Assembly: GCA_014297435.1 (NCBI GenBank)
Contig: JACOQA010000001.1
Location: forward strand, 215,796-279,795
Direction: 5' to 3'
DNA: 64,000 nucleotides
Origin: Candidatus Nanohaloarchaea archaeon
Lineage (GTDB): Archaea > Nanohalarchaeota > Nanosalinia > Nanosalinales > Nanosalinaceae
Below are positions 40,570 to 49,464 of this stretch, piece by piece (the first letter of the stretch is position 1; every line of letters begins with the position of its first letter). Below the pieces are notes generated by a model that was given only the letters and a program-made list of their open reading frames with translations, searched no databases and was not told the origin of the DNA. A program made the translations under genes and the position numbers.

Positions 40570-41667
40570 ATGGCTAATAATCAGGCAAATGAATTCGAGA
40601 GGCAAAAAGAAAGGAGGTTTGAAGACATAGACGAAGACTTCAGTCTAATAAGTGAAGACGGCAAGAAGAAGATGGAGGAAATTGATGAAAGGAAAGCCAG
40701 AATAACTGAATCAAACGGCCTCTTTTCACAAAATTACTCGGAAGTAGAGCAAATTATAGATACGCTGACGCCATCAAGACTTAATGAAGAACGGTTTATA
40801 GATCTGGCTGTGGTTGCAAACTCCGATAGCAACAACCTTGATCAAGTTAAAGATGTCCTAAAAGAGAATTACGGAAGAAACAAAGAATCAGTAAGGAATA
40901 CTATAGAGAGGTTTAACGAGGAAGATCTGGTTGAATCCGGACAGACAACGCCCAAAGGCGACGTCGCCAGAGAACTTACTGAAGAACTAGTTGTTGCAGA
41001 ACTCGATAATACTTCAGATATAGAGGACAGGCTCTACTCTGCAGCACTTGAACCTTTCGGACTTGAAGATACTGAATCAAACAGGGATATCCTTGCCTCC
41101 GTAATTAACGAAAACGCTATCTCCGAAATCGATGAACTGGCTGAAGCAGCCGAGGCCAAAAAACAGAGAGAAGCGGCTCAAAATGCCGCATCCATGGCAT
41201 CAGGTTTCAATAGCGGTAAAGCTTATGTTTTTGAAGTAATAGCAGAAAATGATGAGCCAATTATCGGAAGCCAAGCAATAAACGTCGTGGAACAGTCTCG
41301 TCTAGACTATGTAGAAGTGAATCGATCGACAGCAAGAACCCAGCTAGCTGATTGGGTGGATCAAGGACTTCTCAACGTCACTGATGACGGATATGAGACT
41401 ACAGAAAAGGGCGACAGAGTCTACGGGATATTCAAAGGCGCAGCAAAGGACCTTGCTTCGACCCAAGAACGGATTGAAGATTATACAGACCTAATGAGTA
41501 AGAGGGTTGATCAGAAAGAAGTTAGAGACCAGAGCTACATGGAAGAGACCGAGGAGCTTGATAACGCACTTGCACTGGTTGGAGAGGAGAAACTTGATCT
41601 AGATAAGTACTCAACAGTATCCAAGTATGTCTCCAAGGATCTAGAGGTAGAAGTCCCTAAAATCTAA
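40570..41667 (+). CDS. Hypothetical protein with winged-helix-like repeats, 365 aa
   Basis: Two segments look like winged helices: residues about 75-135 (NLDQVKDVLKENYGRNKESVRNTIERF...) and 220-280 (IGSQAINVVEQSRLDYVEVNRSTARTQLADWVDQGLLNVT). An Ala/Glu/Lys-rich coiled coil lies between them (residues 190-215). The protein is soluble and acidic, with no cysteine. DNA binding is plausible but unproven. The promoter is the leaderless copy B of the shared element. It is followed, 121 bases later, by the P-type ATPase. Confidence 0.65.
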   Translation: MANNQANEFERQKERRFEDIDEDFSLISEDGKKKMEEIDERKARITESNGLFSQNYSEVEQIIDTLTPSRLNEERFIDLAVVANSDSNNLDQVKDVLKENYGRNKESVRNTIERFNEEDLVESGQTTPKGDVARELTEELVVAELDNTSDIEDRLYSAALEPFGLEDTESNRDILASVINENAISEIDELAEAAEAKKQREAAQNAASMASGFNSGKAYVFEVIAENDEPIIGSQAINVVEQSRLDYVEVNRSTARTQLADWVDQGLLNVTDDGYETTEKGDRVYGIFKGAAKDLASTQERIEDYTDLMSKRVDQKEVRDQSYMEETEELDNALALVGEEKLDLDKYSTVSKYVSKDLEVEVPKI

Positions 41668-41788
41668 AATAGAGTTTCAATCACTTATCTATTTCTCCTA
41701 TTTTCCGGTATGATGGCGTTACGCTCTAATCTCAAGTACATGGTTGCCTTGACTTACGCGTTTTTCCGGGAATTGTTTTTTTATTAAA

Positions 41789-44470
41789 GTGTCTGAAAAT
41801 ACAGATATAATGCCGCAACATAGTAAGTCTCTGGAAGAAGTTTACTCGGACCTCGGAACTTCAGAGGAAGGCTTAAGCAGTGAAGAAGCAGAAAAAAGCC
41901 TTGAGGAAAACGGTGAGAACCGAATAGAAAGCGATGATACAACCTCAGCATGGAGGATACTTCTTAGCCAGTTCCAGGATAACCTAATCTACCTGTTGTT
42001 TGCGGCCGGTATACTATCGTTGGGCATAGGGTTAGTCCCGGGCCACAGCCCTGAATACAGGGAGGCTGGCGTAATACTACTTATACTATTGGCAAACGGT
42101 TTCTTTGGTTTTATACAGGATTACAGAGCGGAGAAATCTATCCAGGCTTTGAAGAAAATGTCCACGCCTGGTGCAACAGTCAAGCGTGATGGGAAAAAAG
42201 TGGAAATAGATTCAACCGAGATTGTTCCCGGAGATATTATTTACCTGGAGCAGGGTGACGCTGTTCCTGCTGATGCAAGGATAATCGAGGCAGAATCACT
42301 TTCAACAGACGAGTCCGCTTTGACCGGCGAAAGCCAAGAAGTTTCGAAACAAGCTGGCACTGTCTCGGATGATTCAGCGCTAGCAGACCGCGACAACATG
42401 GTATTTATGAACACCCACGTTGTGAAGGGTAGAGGCAAAGCTGTTGTAACTGCTACAGGCATGGATACCGAGGTAGGAGATATCGCTGAAGAGCTGGAAG
42501 ATGCTGAAACAGAGAGGACGCCATTCCAGCAGGAGGTCGATGCCATGGGTAAGAAGATCGGCATGCTTGTAATAGGTATTATTTCCCTTGTGGCGGTGAT
42601 CCAGGCAGTTCTTACCGGGGCCGATGTTATCACTATTCTTCTGCTTGCGATTGGACTTTCGGTTGCTGCGATACCCGAGTCGTTACCCGCAATCGTTACC
42701 TTGACGCTTGCGTTAGGTTCTCGGAAACTGTTGAAGAAAGATGCTCTGGTAAGACGGCTTCCTGTTGTTGAAGCACTTGGCTCTGTGAACTATATTGTAA
42801 CCGATAAGACCGGTACCTTGACAGAAGGAACCATGACTGTGGAGAATCTTTACTACCAGGGCGAAGAGTTCGATGTTGGAGGCACTGGTACAGCAATAAA
42901 CGGAGACTTCAGACGTAACGGTCATGAGACCGATTCAGAGTACCTGGAACCGCTTCTTGAGTGTGGTGTATACTGTAACAACGCCGAGAAACTTGAGGAT
43001 GGGTTTAGAGGTGAACCTACAGAGGTTGCCTTACTTGTGGCAGGTATGAAGGCAGGAATCGAGGAAAATGATGAACGACAGAGAAGTGTACCCTTCTCCT
43101 CTGAAAGAAAGCGGATGACCATAGTTAAAGATAATACTGCCTACATGAAGGGTGCTCCTGAAACTGTACTCGAAAGATGCGATCGTATTCTGCTAGATGG
43201 TGAGAAAAAAGAGCTTACAGAAGAGAGAAAGCAGGAAGTACTAGATAGAAACCATCAAATGGCTAGAGATGCGTTAAGAGTTCTTGGATTCGCCCAGAAG
43301 CAGGTAGAGGATCCTGAGATGGATGAGGATGAGCTTGAGTCAGAACTAGTTTTCTTAGGTCTTCAGGGAATGATGGATCCTGCGCGTGGTGAGGTTAAGG
43401 AAGCAGTGGAGGACTGCCGAACCGCAGGCATCGGTGTAGTAATGGCTACAGGTGATAATATTGAGACGGCGAAGGCTATAGGAAAGGAGCTAGGCTTCAA
43501 TCCTAAGGGCGCGATGAGAGGTCCAGAGATTGAGGAGTTGTCCGATGAAGAGCTTCAAAAGAAAGTCACAGAGGTTGAGATCTTCGCACGTGTTTCACCA
43601 CAGCACAAGGTAAGAATACTACAGGCACTACAGGATCAAGGATACAACGTTGCGATGACAGGAGATGGGGTTAACGATGCTCCAGCTCTAAAGAACTCGG
43701 ATGTCGGTGTTGCCATGGGTCAGAGAGGTACGGATGTTGCGAAGAAAAGCAGCGACATGGTCTTGCAGGACGACAACTTTGTTACGATCAGGGATGCAAT
43801 TGCAGAAGGAAGAGCTATCTTTGATAACATTAGAAAGGTGACTAACCAGCTTCTCTCAACAAACTCGGGAGAGGTTATGTTCGTCTTTATCGGAACACTT
43901 ATAGGAGGATTGTTCTTCCCTGAGTACTTCTCTGAAGGTGACTCGGTTGTATTAACTGCTTTGATGATTTTATGGGTTAACTTTGCTTCTGACGGTCCTC
44001 CGGCGATCGCGCTTGGGAAGGATCCGAAAGTCGAAGGTATTATGGAGAGGGATCCTAGGGGCAGAGATGAACCAATACTTGATAAGAAGATTCTATCGAT
44101 GATAGCAGTTACAGGACCTCTTGCAGCTATTATCATGTTGCCGGTGTTCTTCCTGAACATCGATAACTTTGCCTACGCACAGACCATGTTGTTCATGGCA
44201 CTGGCGTTCTTCGAGATAATGATGTTCCAGGTTATCAGAAGAGACTATGGCCTTAGACTTAAACAGAACGTTTACTTGATTGCGGCGATACTCTTCGCGT
44301 CGATGACGCACCTGGCAATACTTTACACACCGCTTTCCGATCTTTTCAAGACCGTTCCGCTTCAGCCACACCACTGGGCTCAGGTAGCGATCGCACTTGG
44401 AGTTTTCACCGTGCTCGAGTACGGTTTCAGGAGGCTGCTATCCCGTAAGTTCGGTAACCGTGTCGAGTGA
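41789..44470 (+). CDS. P2-type cation-transporting ATPase
   Basis: This 893-residue pump starts with GTG at 41789. The actuator motif TGES lies within ESALTGESQEV, and the phosphorylated Asp is Asp339 in DKTGTLTEGT. The KGAPETVL nucleotide site, TGDGVNDAPALK hinge and M4 segment VAAIPESLPAIVTLTLALG are present. The M4 Pro-Glu-Ser-Leu-Pro pattern groups it with Ca2+ and Na+/K+ type (P2) pumps rather than heavy-metal pumps, and it lacks N-terminal metal domains. The ion (calcium, sodium or potassium) cannot be decided. About ten membrane segments are present. Confidence 0.93.
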   Translation: MSENTDIMPQHSKSLEEVYSDLGTSEEGLSSEEAEKSLEENGENRIESDDTTSAWRILLSQFQDNLIYLLFAAGILSLGIGLVPGHSPEYREAGVILLILLANGFFGFIQDYRAEKSIQALKKMSTPGATVKRDGKKVEIDSTEIVPGDIIYLEQGDAVPADARIIEAESLSTDESALTGESQEVSKQAGTVSDDSALADRDNMVFMNTHVVKGRGKAVVTATGMDTEVGDIAEELEDAETERTPFQQEVDAMGKKIGMLVIGIISLVAVIQAVLTGADVITILLLAIGLSVAAIPESLPAIVTLTLALGSRKLLKKDALVRRLPVVEALGSVNYIVTDKTGTLTEGTMTVENLYYQGEEFDVGGTGTAINGDFRRNGHETDSEYLEPLLECGVYCNNAEKLEDGFRGEPTEVALLVAGMKAGIEENDERQRSVPFSSERKRMTIVKDNTAYMKGAPETVLERCDRILLDGEKKELTEERKQEVLDRNHQMARDALRVLGFAQKQVEDPEMDEDELESELVFLGLQGMMDPARGEVKEAVEDCRTAGIGVVMATGDNIETAKAIGKELGFNPKGAMRGPEIEELSDEELQKKVTEVEIFARVSPQHKVRILQALQDQGYNVAMTGDGVNDAPALKNSDVGVAMGQRGTDVAKKSSDMVLQDDNFVTIRDAIAEGRAIFDNIRKVTNQLLSTNSGEVMFVFIGTLIGGLFFPEYFSEGDSVVLTALMILWVNFASDGPPAIALGKDPKVEGIMERDPRGRDEPILDKKILSMIAVTGPLAAIIMLPVFFLNIDNFAYAQTMLFMALAFFEIMMFQVIRRDYGLRLKQNVYLIAAILFASMTHLAILYTPLSDLFKTVPLQPHHWAQVAIALGVFTVLEYGFRRLLSRKFGNRVE

Positions 44471-44500
44471 AGTTTAAACCTGAGGAACCAAACGAGGTTT

Positions 44501-45118
44501 ATGGATTCCAAGTTCAGGTTCGTTGCACTCCAGCTCTGCACGGTGCTAGGCTTGGTCTACTTTTTACAGGCTTCGACAGGTTTTAACCCGGGATTTAACG
44601 CCTCTGCTTCCCCTTTCTACAAGTTCTTTACCTCTGTACTGGGTCATTCAGGTCTCGAGCATCTTCTGAATAATCTGTTCTTCCTTGGACTTTTCGGCTC
44701 AATCTACGAGCGTTACACCTCCGGTAAACTATTTCTGTTTACTTTCCTGGTTTCCGCACTACTCGCAAATATTTCGGCCTTTGTGTTCTTCCCTTCCAGC
44801 TATATTATCGGTGCTTCGGGTGGAGCTATGGGAGTTCTCGCAGCTTTAGCGGTTTACAGACCTAAACAGATCGGTCTGGCTTTAGGAGTTCCTCTTCCTA
44901 TGTGGGCTGTATTCATAATTTATACTTTGATCCAGTTCGCCGGTCTAACAGGGAGTACGAACACAGCTTATGAAGCACATCTGTTGGGCATGGTTTCCGG
45001 AGGTTTAATCGGATACAGGTTGAGGGAGGAGGATCTTCTTAGTTCAGATGGGGGTCAGGATGAACAGGACGAATGGCGGGAAAGAATACGTGAATGGGAA
45101 GATCGCTGGATGATGTAG
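44501..45118 (+). CDS. Rhomboid intramembrane serine protease
   Basis: The catalytic serine is Ser106 in GASGGAMG and the histidine is His160 in AHLLGMVSGG. The conserved HxxxN motif appears as EHLLNNLF near residue 53-60. About six membrane helices are present. The 205 residues end in an acidic tail (DGGQDEQDEWRERIREWEDR). It lies 30 bases after the P-type ATPase, so the two may be co-transcribed. Substrate unknown. Confidence 0.93.
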   Translation: MDSKFRFVALQLCTVLGLVYFLQASTGFNPGFNASASPFYKFFTSVLGHSGLEHLLNNLFFLGLFGSIYERYTSGKLFLFTFLVSALLANISAFVFFPSSYIIGASGGAMGVLAALAVYRPKQIGLALGVPLPMWAVFIIYTLIQFAGLTGSTNTAYEAHLLGMVSGGLIGYRLREEDLLSSDGGQDEQDEWRERIREWEDRWMM

Positions 45119-45164
45119 AGATTTCTGATATTTTACACGATTGCTGAATTAACTGAAAAGTGAA

Positions 45165-45255
45165 GGGTGGGTCGAAGCGCGAGGCTTCCAGACCCGACCC
45201 GCTCCGCAATTTTCGGCGGAACTATTGGTTGTCAACCCCGGTTTACGGGGTCAAG
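45165..45255. ncRNA. Candidate structured RNA of three consecutive hairpins
   Basis: The segment between two convergent genes is unusually GC-rich. Hairpin 1 (45165-45200) pairs GGGTGGGTC with GACCCGACCC and GAAGC with GCTTC around GCGAG. Hairpin 2 (45203-45220) pairs TCCGC with GCGGA. Hairpin 3 (45236-45250) pairs CCCCG with CGGGG around GTTTA. The stems leave little unpaired sequence, no coding frame crosses them, and no long T-run follows. It could be a small RNA or a two-way transcription barrier. Strand is undetermined. Confidence 0.45.
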
Positions 45256-45283
45256 TCCTAATTGAATAGTAAACGTTAACAGG

Positions 45284-46000
45284 CTAACGATTCAGCAGTC
45301 GGAGACTTTCCGGATCAAAAGTCAGTTCGGCGGCATTCTGCTCCAGCCAATCCTTTGAACTCCGGTGATCAGGGTGAAGTTCTTCTACGAGGACCCAGAA
45401 TTCCTCGCCATGATTCATATGTACGAGGTGGGCAACTTCATGTGCTACAACATAGTCAACGACCCTTTGAGGTCCAAGAACCAGCCGCCAGTTGAAGTTG
45501 AGGTTCTTCTTGCGTGAACAGCTACCCCAGCGAGTGGTTTGATCCCTAACAAAAATCTTCTCATAATCTTCTGCTATCCTGTCAGTGTATAGATCCGACT
45601 TGTATTCGAAGATGTTTCTGGCTTCATCTTTCAGAACCTGTTTCAACCGGTATTTCACTGAGGTACGCTCCACTAGGTGCTCTGCTAGAAGGATATCATC
45701 GTCTACCTTACCGGTTTTTCTACTTTCGATCCTGATCTCCTTCTGTTCGCCGAGCACTCTCCAGTTCTCGCCCTCCATAAACAGTCTTTTCGGTATCTTC
45801 TCACGGTATTTCTCGTGGTCTTTACGTATTCTTAATACCCAGTTCTTCTTCCGTTTTAGAAGATTCTCGGCTTTAAGTGCCGATTTCTCAGGGATTACAA
45901 CCTCGAAGTAAGTCTTCTTCGACCGGATGTTAGGCTTTTGGGCTTTCGAACTGGTTCTAGTGGTGTAACGTACTGTCTCTCCGTCGAGTTCCAGCCTCAC
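45284..46000 (-). CDS. YgjP/DUF45-type zinc metallopeptidase
   Basis: The catalytic core is the HEXXH motif in YVVAHEVAHLVHMNHGEEFW with the preceding WGSCSRKKNLNFNWRL motif, both diagnostic of YgjP-like (M48-related) metallopeptidases. The enzyme is 238 residues with an N-terminal beta domain. A paralogue at 56641 shares the same motifs and belongs to the type I restriction operon, so this copy may be a dispersed duplicate. It diverges from the small leaderless frame at 46092. Confidence 0.9.
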   Translation of the reverse strand: MRLELDGETVRYTTRTSSKAQKPNIRSKKTYFEVVIPEKSALKAENLLKRKKNWVLRIRKDHEKYREKIPKRLFMEGENWRVLGEQKEIRIESRKTGKVDDDILLAEHLVERTSVKYRLKQVLKDEARNIFEYKSDLYTDRIAEDYEKIFVRDQTTRWGSCSRKKNLNFNWRLVLGPQRVVDYVVAHEVAHLVHMNHGEEFWVLVEELHPDHRSSKDWLEQNAAELTFDPESLRLLNR

Positions 46001-46506
46001 AAAAGACAGGTTTCCTGCCGACCGATTTTAAACCACGAGCTTTTTCCTGTATAGACGAACTTTTTTAAACCCGTCGCCATAATGTAACGATATGAGTCAC
46101 AAAGCCAGAATCTCAACGAAGTTTTCAGGAAGAGCTGCAGCAGTGACTCGGATCTCTACTTATCTAAATACACAGTATTTCTCCAAGCTATTTACCACGT
46201 ATATGTGACGCGTGGAAAGTAGGCTGGGAAATCCTGGCCGGCTTCTCAACTCAGGGAAGCACGGGCAAAAGGACTCAACCGAAAAACAACCGATCTCTTA
46301 CTTCCAGACAAAAATACAACTTAAAGAACTATTCAAACAACCTAAAGCTCCAGCTATAACGCTTCAAGATAAAAAGAGGACGTCAAGCCATGAAAAACAC
46401 GAAAAATTCAGAAGGTGATTCCATGTAAACCCACTAATTCAATTTCTATTTTTTCCAAAAATTCTCGCATTAATTGATTCTGAAACTAAATTAATTGAAA
46501 TAAGAA
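46001..46506. other. 506-base intergenic region with weak coding potential
   Basis: This stretch between the YgjP gene and the Q-rich gene holds a TTTTTTAAAC box at about 46063-46071, two short basic in-frame pieces (46092-46208 and 46212-46418) split by a TGA, and a GGCTGG/CCTGGCC-type hairpin near 46230. No clear gene is seen. It could encode a leaderless transcript starting near 46092. The rest shows nothing recognisable. Confidence 0.5.
46092..46418 (+). pseudogene. Doubtful basic frame interrupted by one TGA
   Basis: ATG 46092 opens a frame of 38 codons to TGA (46206-46208). The same frame continues without another stop to 46418. A TTTTTTAAAC box lies about 25 bases before the ATG. The encoded pieces are basic and Ser/Thr-rich, unlike the acidic proteins around, which argues against a normal gene. 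It could be a broken gene or a transcribed noncoding region. Confidence is low. Confidence 0.3.
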
Positions 46507-46905
46507 TTAGAGAGGGTTGAAGTCTCTCCCATCATCGTCATCCTCGAAGTAATCATCTACATCCCGTTCATCATTGTTACTCTCTTCTGAATCTTGTCTC
46601 TTGCTTGATCCTCTGTTGTTCTGAGTTCTACTGGATTCCTGTCTGTTGGAATGTCTTTTCTGGTTATCTGACTCTTGTTTCTGTCTTCTCTGCTGTCGTT
46701 GTTTTTGTCTCTGCTGCGTCTGTTCCTGTTGCTGGTTCTGCATGTTTTCGATCATCCGGTCTGTGTCGATACCTGCGTCCTCTAATGCTTGCATATGTCT
46801 CTGTAGTTGTGAGTTAACAATCTGTAGGATTCTAGATAACTCTTTTTTCTCATGCATAAGTGTTTCTACGGCGCCCTTGTGTTTTCCGATCTGTTCGTCG
46901 GTCAT
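46507..46905 (-). CDS. Coiled-coil protein with Gln/Arg-rich low-complexity tail
   Basis: Residues 1-55 form a helical coil (MTDEQIGKHKGAVETLMHEK...RHMQALEDAGIDTDRMIENM). Residues 56-105 are a Gln/Arg/Lys/Ser-rich disordered tract with many QQRQ and RQK units, followed by an acidic tail ending YFEDDDDGRDFNP. The mixture of a basic tract and acidic tail suggests RNA or protein binding through disorder, but that is inference. The 132-residue frame uses ATG 46905. Low-complexity bias could inflate similarity hits. Confidence 0.65.
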   Translation of the reverse strand: MTDEQIGKHKGAVETLMHEKKELSRILQIVNSQLQRHMQALEDAGIDTDRMIENMQNQQQEQTQQRQKQRQQRRQKQESDNQKRHSNRQESSRTQNNRGSSKRQDSEESNNDERDVDDYFEDDDDGRDFNPL

Positions 46906-47111
46906 ACAAAAGTATTGAATGCGCCGGAGGTTTAAAAATAAGGAAACCTCGTCGATGCCGGACTAAACCAAGTTCTGCTTTACCGCATCGTTCCCAGTAG
47001 TTACCACAGCTTTATCGAATTATTTGTTTCAATATTAAACAGGATTTATAGTCCAGCGCACCTGAGGGATTTCTTGAGTAATTTAACTTTTCAGTTCAAC
47101 ATGTTCCTAAA

Positions 47112-47531
47112 ATGGTAATGGAAAGCATCAGATCAGCCCTTAACTACCCTGGGGAAATGTATACGGACAAAAAGACCACTACATTGAATGGTGCGGACGC
47201 ACTGGATTTTGCTGAAGAACTGGAAGAAAACACTACAACGATACAGCTTTATACTGACGATACGATCAGTGGCACTGTCGACTACATAACCCGGCTGGAC
47301 GAAAGTAGAGATGAAAAAAACGTGTATGAGGTCGATATAGAGAGGTTCTCTAACAGAGATGAGCCATTCACATGGGTGAGGATGGAAGCTGAATTACCTA
47401 GTACGGAGAAAATAGATGAACTTCCGGAAGCACCGTTCCAGCAACCAAAACTTCTGTCAGAACCTCTGGAAGTGATAATACATGGAGAATCCCCTTACAG
47501 CTGGCAGGAAACGGTTGAAAAACTAATCTAA
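47112..47531 (+). CDS. Hypothetical protein, 139 aa
   Basis: This acidic, soluble, beta-rich protein has the segment LYTDDTISGTVDYITRLDESR in the middle and ends SPYSWQETVEKLI. It uses ATG 47112 or the ATG two codons on (47118). No motif is recognised. The 206-base region before it (46906-47111) shows only A/T-rich promoter-like sequence. It converges on the TraB-family gene. Confidence 0.65.
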   Translation: MVMESIRSALNYPGEMYTDKKTTTLNGADALDFAEELEENTTTIQLYTDDTISGTVDYITRLDESRDEKNVYEVDIERFSNRDEPFTWVRMEAELPSTEKIDELPEAPFQQPKLLSEPLEVIIHGESPYSWQETVEKLI

Positions 47532-47664
47532 ACATAAGCAAGGCACGCAATCAAATTTGGGGGATTTAAGGGAATTGCGTGAGCGTTCTCTCCAAAGTCG
47601 GCTACCTTACGATATTGGATGAGGGCAGTGGACAGACTAATTTTCCAATAAATTTCTACTGGTT

Positions 47665-48801
47665 TCATATACCGGCTAAAAGCGAGGCGATGAAACCTAT
47701 CGATAGGAAAGTAGCCATAGCTGACCCTATCGTCACGAAGACGAACGTAAGCAGGATTCTTCCGACCTGGTTGTTCCAAAGTTCTCTGTAGCTATCTATC
47801 TTTGTTATTGTTTCTAGTTCACCTACTTTTGGTGGGTAGAACTTGGCTTCGCTGTAACCTGCGACCATGCCAGCGCCCAGTGCCGGATCTAGAGAAGTTA
47901 GAGGCGCTGCCAGGAAAGATATTAGCCAAGTCAGTGGGTGTGATCGAGCGATTACCGCTCCTAAACCTGCAAGCACTCCATTTGAAAGTATCCAGAAACT
48001 CAGTCCTTGTAGACCGGTCGAGTAATCTATCTGAGTAAAACTATATCCAAGACCTAGGATAACAAACGTTGGGATTCCATATTTCGCGATTTTCATCCAG
48101 GGAATACGATTAGTTGAATCAAGCTGTTCAACACTCTCTTTCTTCTCTGACTCAAGTATTTCAGCGATACCTTCCAGGTGTGCTGCGCCAACAACCACTA
48201 CAGCATGATTGAAGTCGTTTTCAAGTGTTTTTTCGGACATGAAACGGTTTCTTTCGTCCAGAAATACTTCTGAAAGCTTGGGGAACTGGTTTTCAAGCTC
48301 TGTTACAAGCGAATCGATAATATTCTCGTCCTTTATCTCCTCTACATCTAAGTCGATCTCATCCATGTAGAACAAGGTCAAAAGCTTCATCTTCTCCCAG
48401 AGAGACAACTCGGATCTTACACGTGAAAAAGTCTCGCTTATATCCCTGTCAACCAAAGCATAATCTATTTCTTTCTCCTCTGCCTTTTGAACGGCGGAAA
48501 GCATTTCTTCGCCAGGCTTAACACCTTGTTCCATTCCTATTCTTCTCTGGTAGATCGAAAGAAGGAGGTTTATGAAAAGTATAGAGCCTTTACCCTGTCT
48601 CAGGGCTTCCGCCACGTTCATATCCTTCCATCCTGACTCATCCCTAAGCGATTCGAACCGGTTCTCGTCCAGTTCTACACAGACAAGATCGGGATCGACC
48701 TCATCAATAGTGTTCTCGACTTCATCCTTGGATTCGGATGATACGTGTGCCGTGCCTACTAAAGTGACTTTTCTGTCTCCGAGATCTACTTCACGCCTCA
48801 C
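47665..48801 (-). CDS. TraB/PrgY-family membrane protein
   Basis: The N-terminal domain (residues 1-240) has the TraB motifs LVGTAHVSSES near the start and VVVGAAHLEGIAEIL near residue 205. An E-D-R segment, VCVELDENRFESL, lies between them. The C-terminal 140 residues hold about four membrane helices. TraB-domain proteins resemble the Tiki/erythromycin-esterase-like fold and occur in archaea and bacteria. In bacteria PrgY limits pheromone activity; the archaeal role is unknown. Length 378 residues. Confidence 0.9.
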   Translation of the reverse strand: MRREVDLGDRKVTLVGTAHVSSESKDEVENTIDEVDPDLVCVELDENRFESLRDESGWKDMNVAEALRQGKGSILFINLLLSIYQRRIGMEQGVKPGEEMLSAVQKAEEKEIDYALVDRDISETFSRVRSELSLWEKMKLLTLFYMDEIDLDVEEIKDENIIDSLVTELENQFPKLSEVFLDERNRFMSEKTLENDFNHAVVVVGAAHLEGIAEILESEKKESVEQLDSTNRIPWMKIAKYGIPTFVILGLGYSFTQIDYSTGLQGLSFWILSNGVLAGLGAVIARSHPLTWLISFLAAPLTSLDPALGAGMVAGYSEAKFYPPKVGELETITKIDSYRELWNNQVGRILLTFVFVTIGSAMATFLSIGFIASLLAGI

Positions 48802-48855
48802 ACAAAAATTCCAGGGCTGGAGGCTTTTATACTCTTTAACAGTATACTGCGTGTC

Positions 48856-49419
48856 CTAGTAGGTGTTGTCAGGATCTTCCGGTAGAGAATCGTACTCAAA
48901 GCTATCGGATATTTCGTCAGAAAACGAACTTATTCTTTTACTCATCACTGCTTGTCGGGTGGGTACTTTGATATCTAGGTGCTGATAATCTTCGGGAACG
49001 TCTAAAGTGTCCTCGTATTGCCCGAACCCTATACTGATTGAGAGACCGTCCGGTCTGTTAAACCTTTCAGGATCCATTCTCTGGAAGAAAGGATGGTTAA
49101 CTTCTTCAGTAAACTCTTCATGGTCTTCAACGATATACAGGTCGAGAATAAATGGTTGTTCGTCAAGATCTTCTCTCTCCGTAAAGCTTTCTTCCCCGAC
49201 ATGCAGCTCTAACTCATGATCGTAATCTGCCATTAGTTCATCTAGTTGTCTAAGAGAGTCTGAGAAACGGGCTGATTCAACTATCTCATCCCATCTAGAC
49301 GGATCTGCTTCAAGATCTCCGTGATAATGCGCAACACCTTCTTCGTCCGTCGCCATATCATAGAGATCGTTCAATTCATCCCCTGATTCCTCTTCATCAA
49401 AATAATCGTCAGCCGTCAT
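48856..49419 (-). CDS. Acidic hypothetical protein, 187 aa
   Basis: The protein is extremely acidic and has no membrane segment. It starts MTADDYFDEEESGDE. A G-rich ribosome site (GGGGGGATAGGAG) precedes the ATG at 49419. Internal segments such as ELHVGEESFTEREDLD and LDVPEDYQHLDIKVPTRQA look like beta strands. The next gene upstream on the same strand ends 45 bases away. No family recognised. Confidence 0.65.
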   Translation of the reverse strand: MTADDYFDEEESGDELNDLYDMATDEEGVAHYHGDLEADPSRWDEIVESARFSDSLRQLDELMADYDHELELHVGEESFTEREDLDEQPFILDLYIVEDHEEFTEEVNHPFFQRMDPERFNRPDGLSISIGFGQYEDTLDVPEDYQHLDIKVPTRQAVMSKRISSFSDEISDSFEYDSLPEDPDNTY

Positions 49420-49464
49420 TCTCCTATCCCCCCCTGTATTCGTTATTGGTGTTGAAGAAATAAA

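Noticed and set aside
45160..45260. A tRNA gene in the GC-rich segment
   Set aside because: The sequence GGGGTCAAGTCC resembles a T arm, but no matching acceptor, D or anticodon arm pairs around it.
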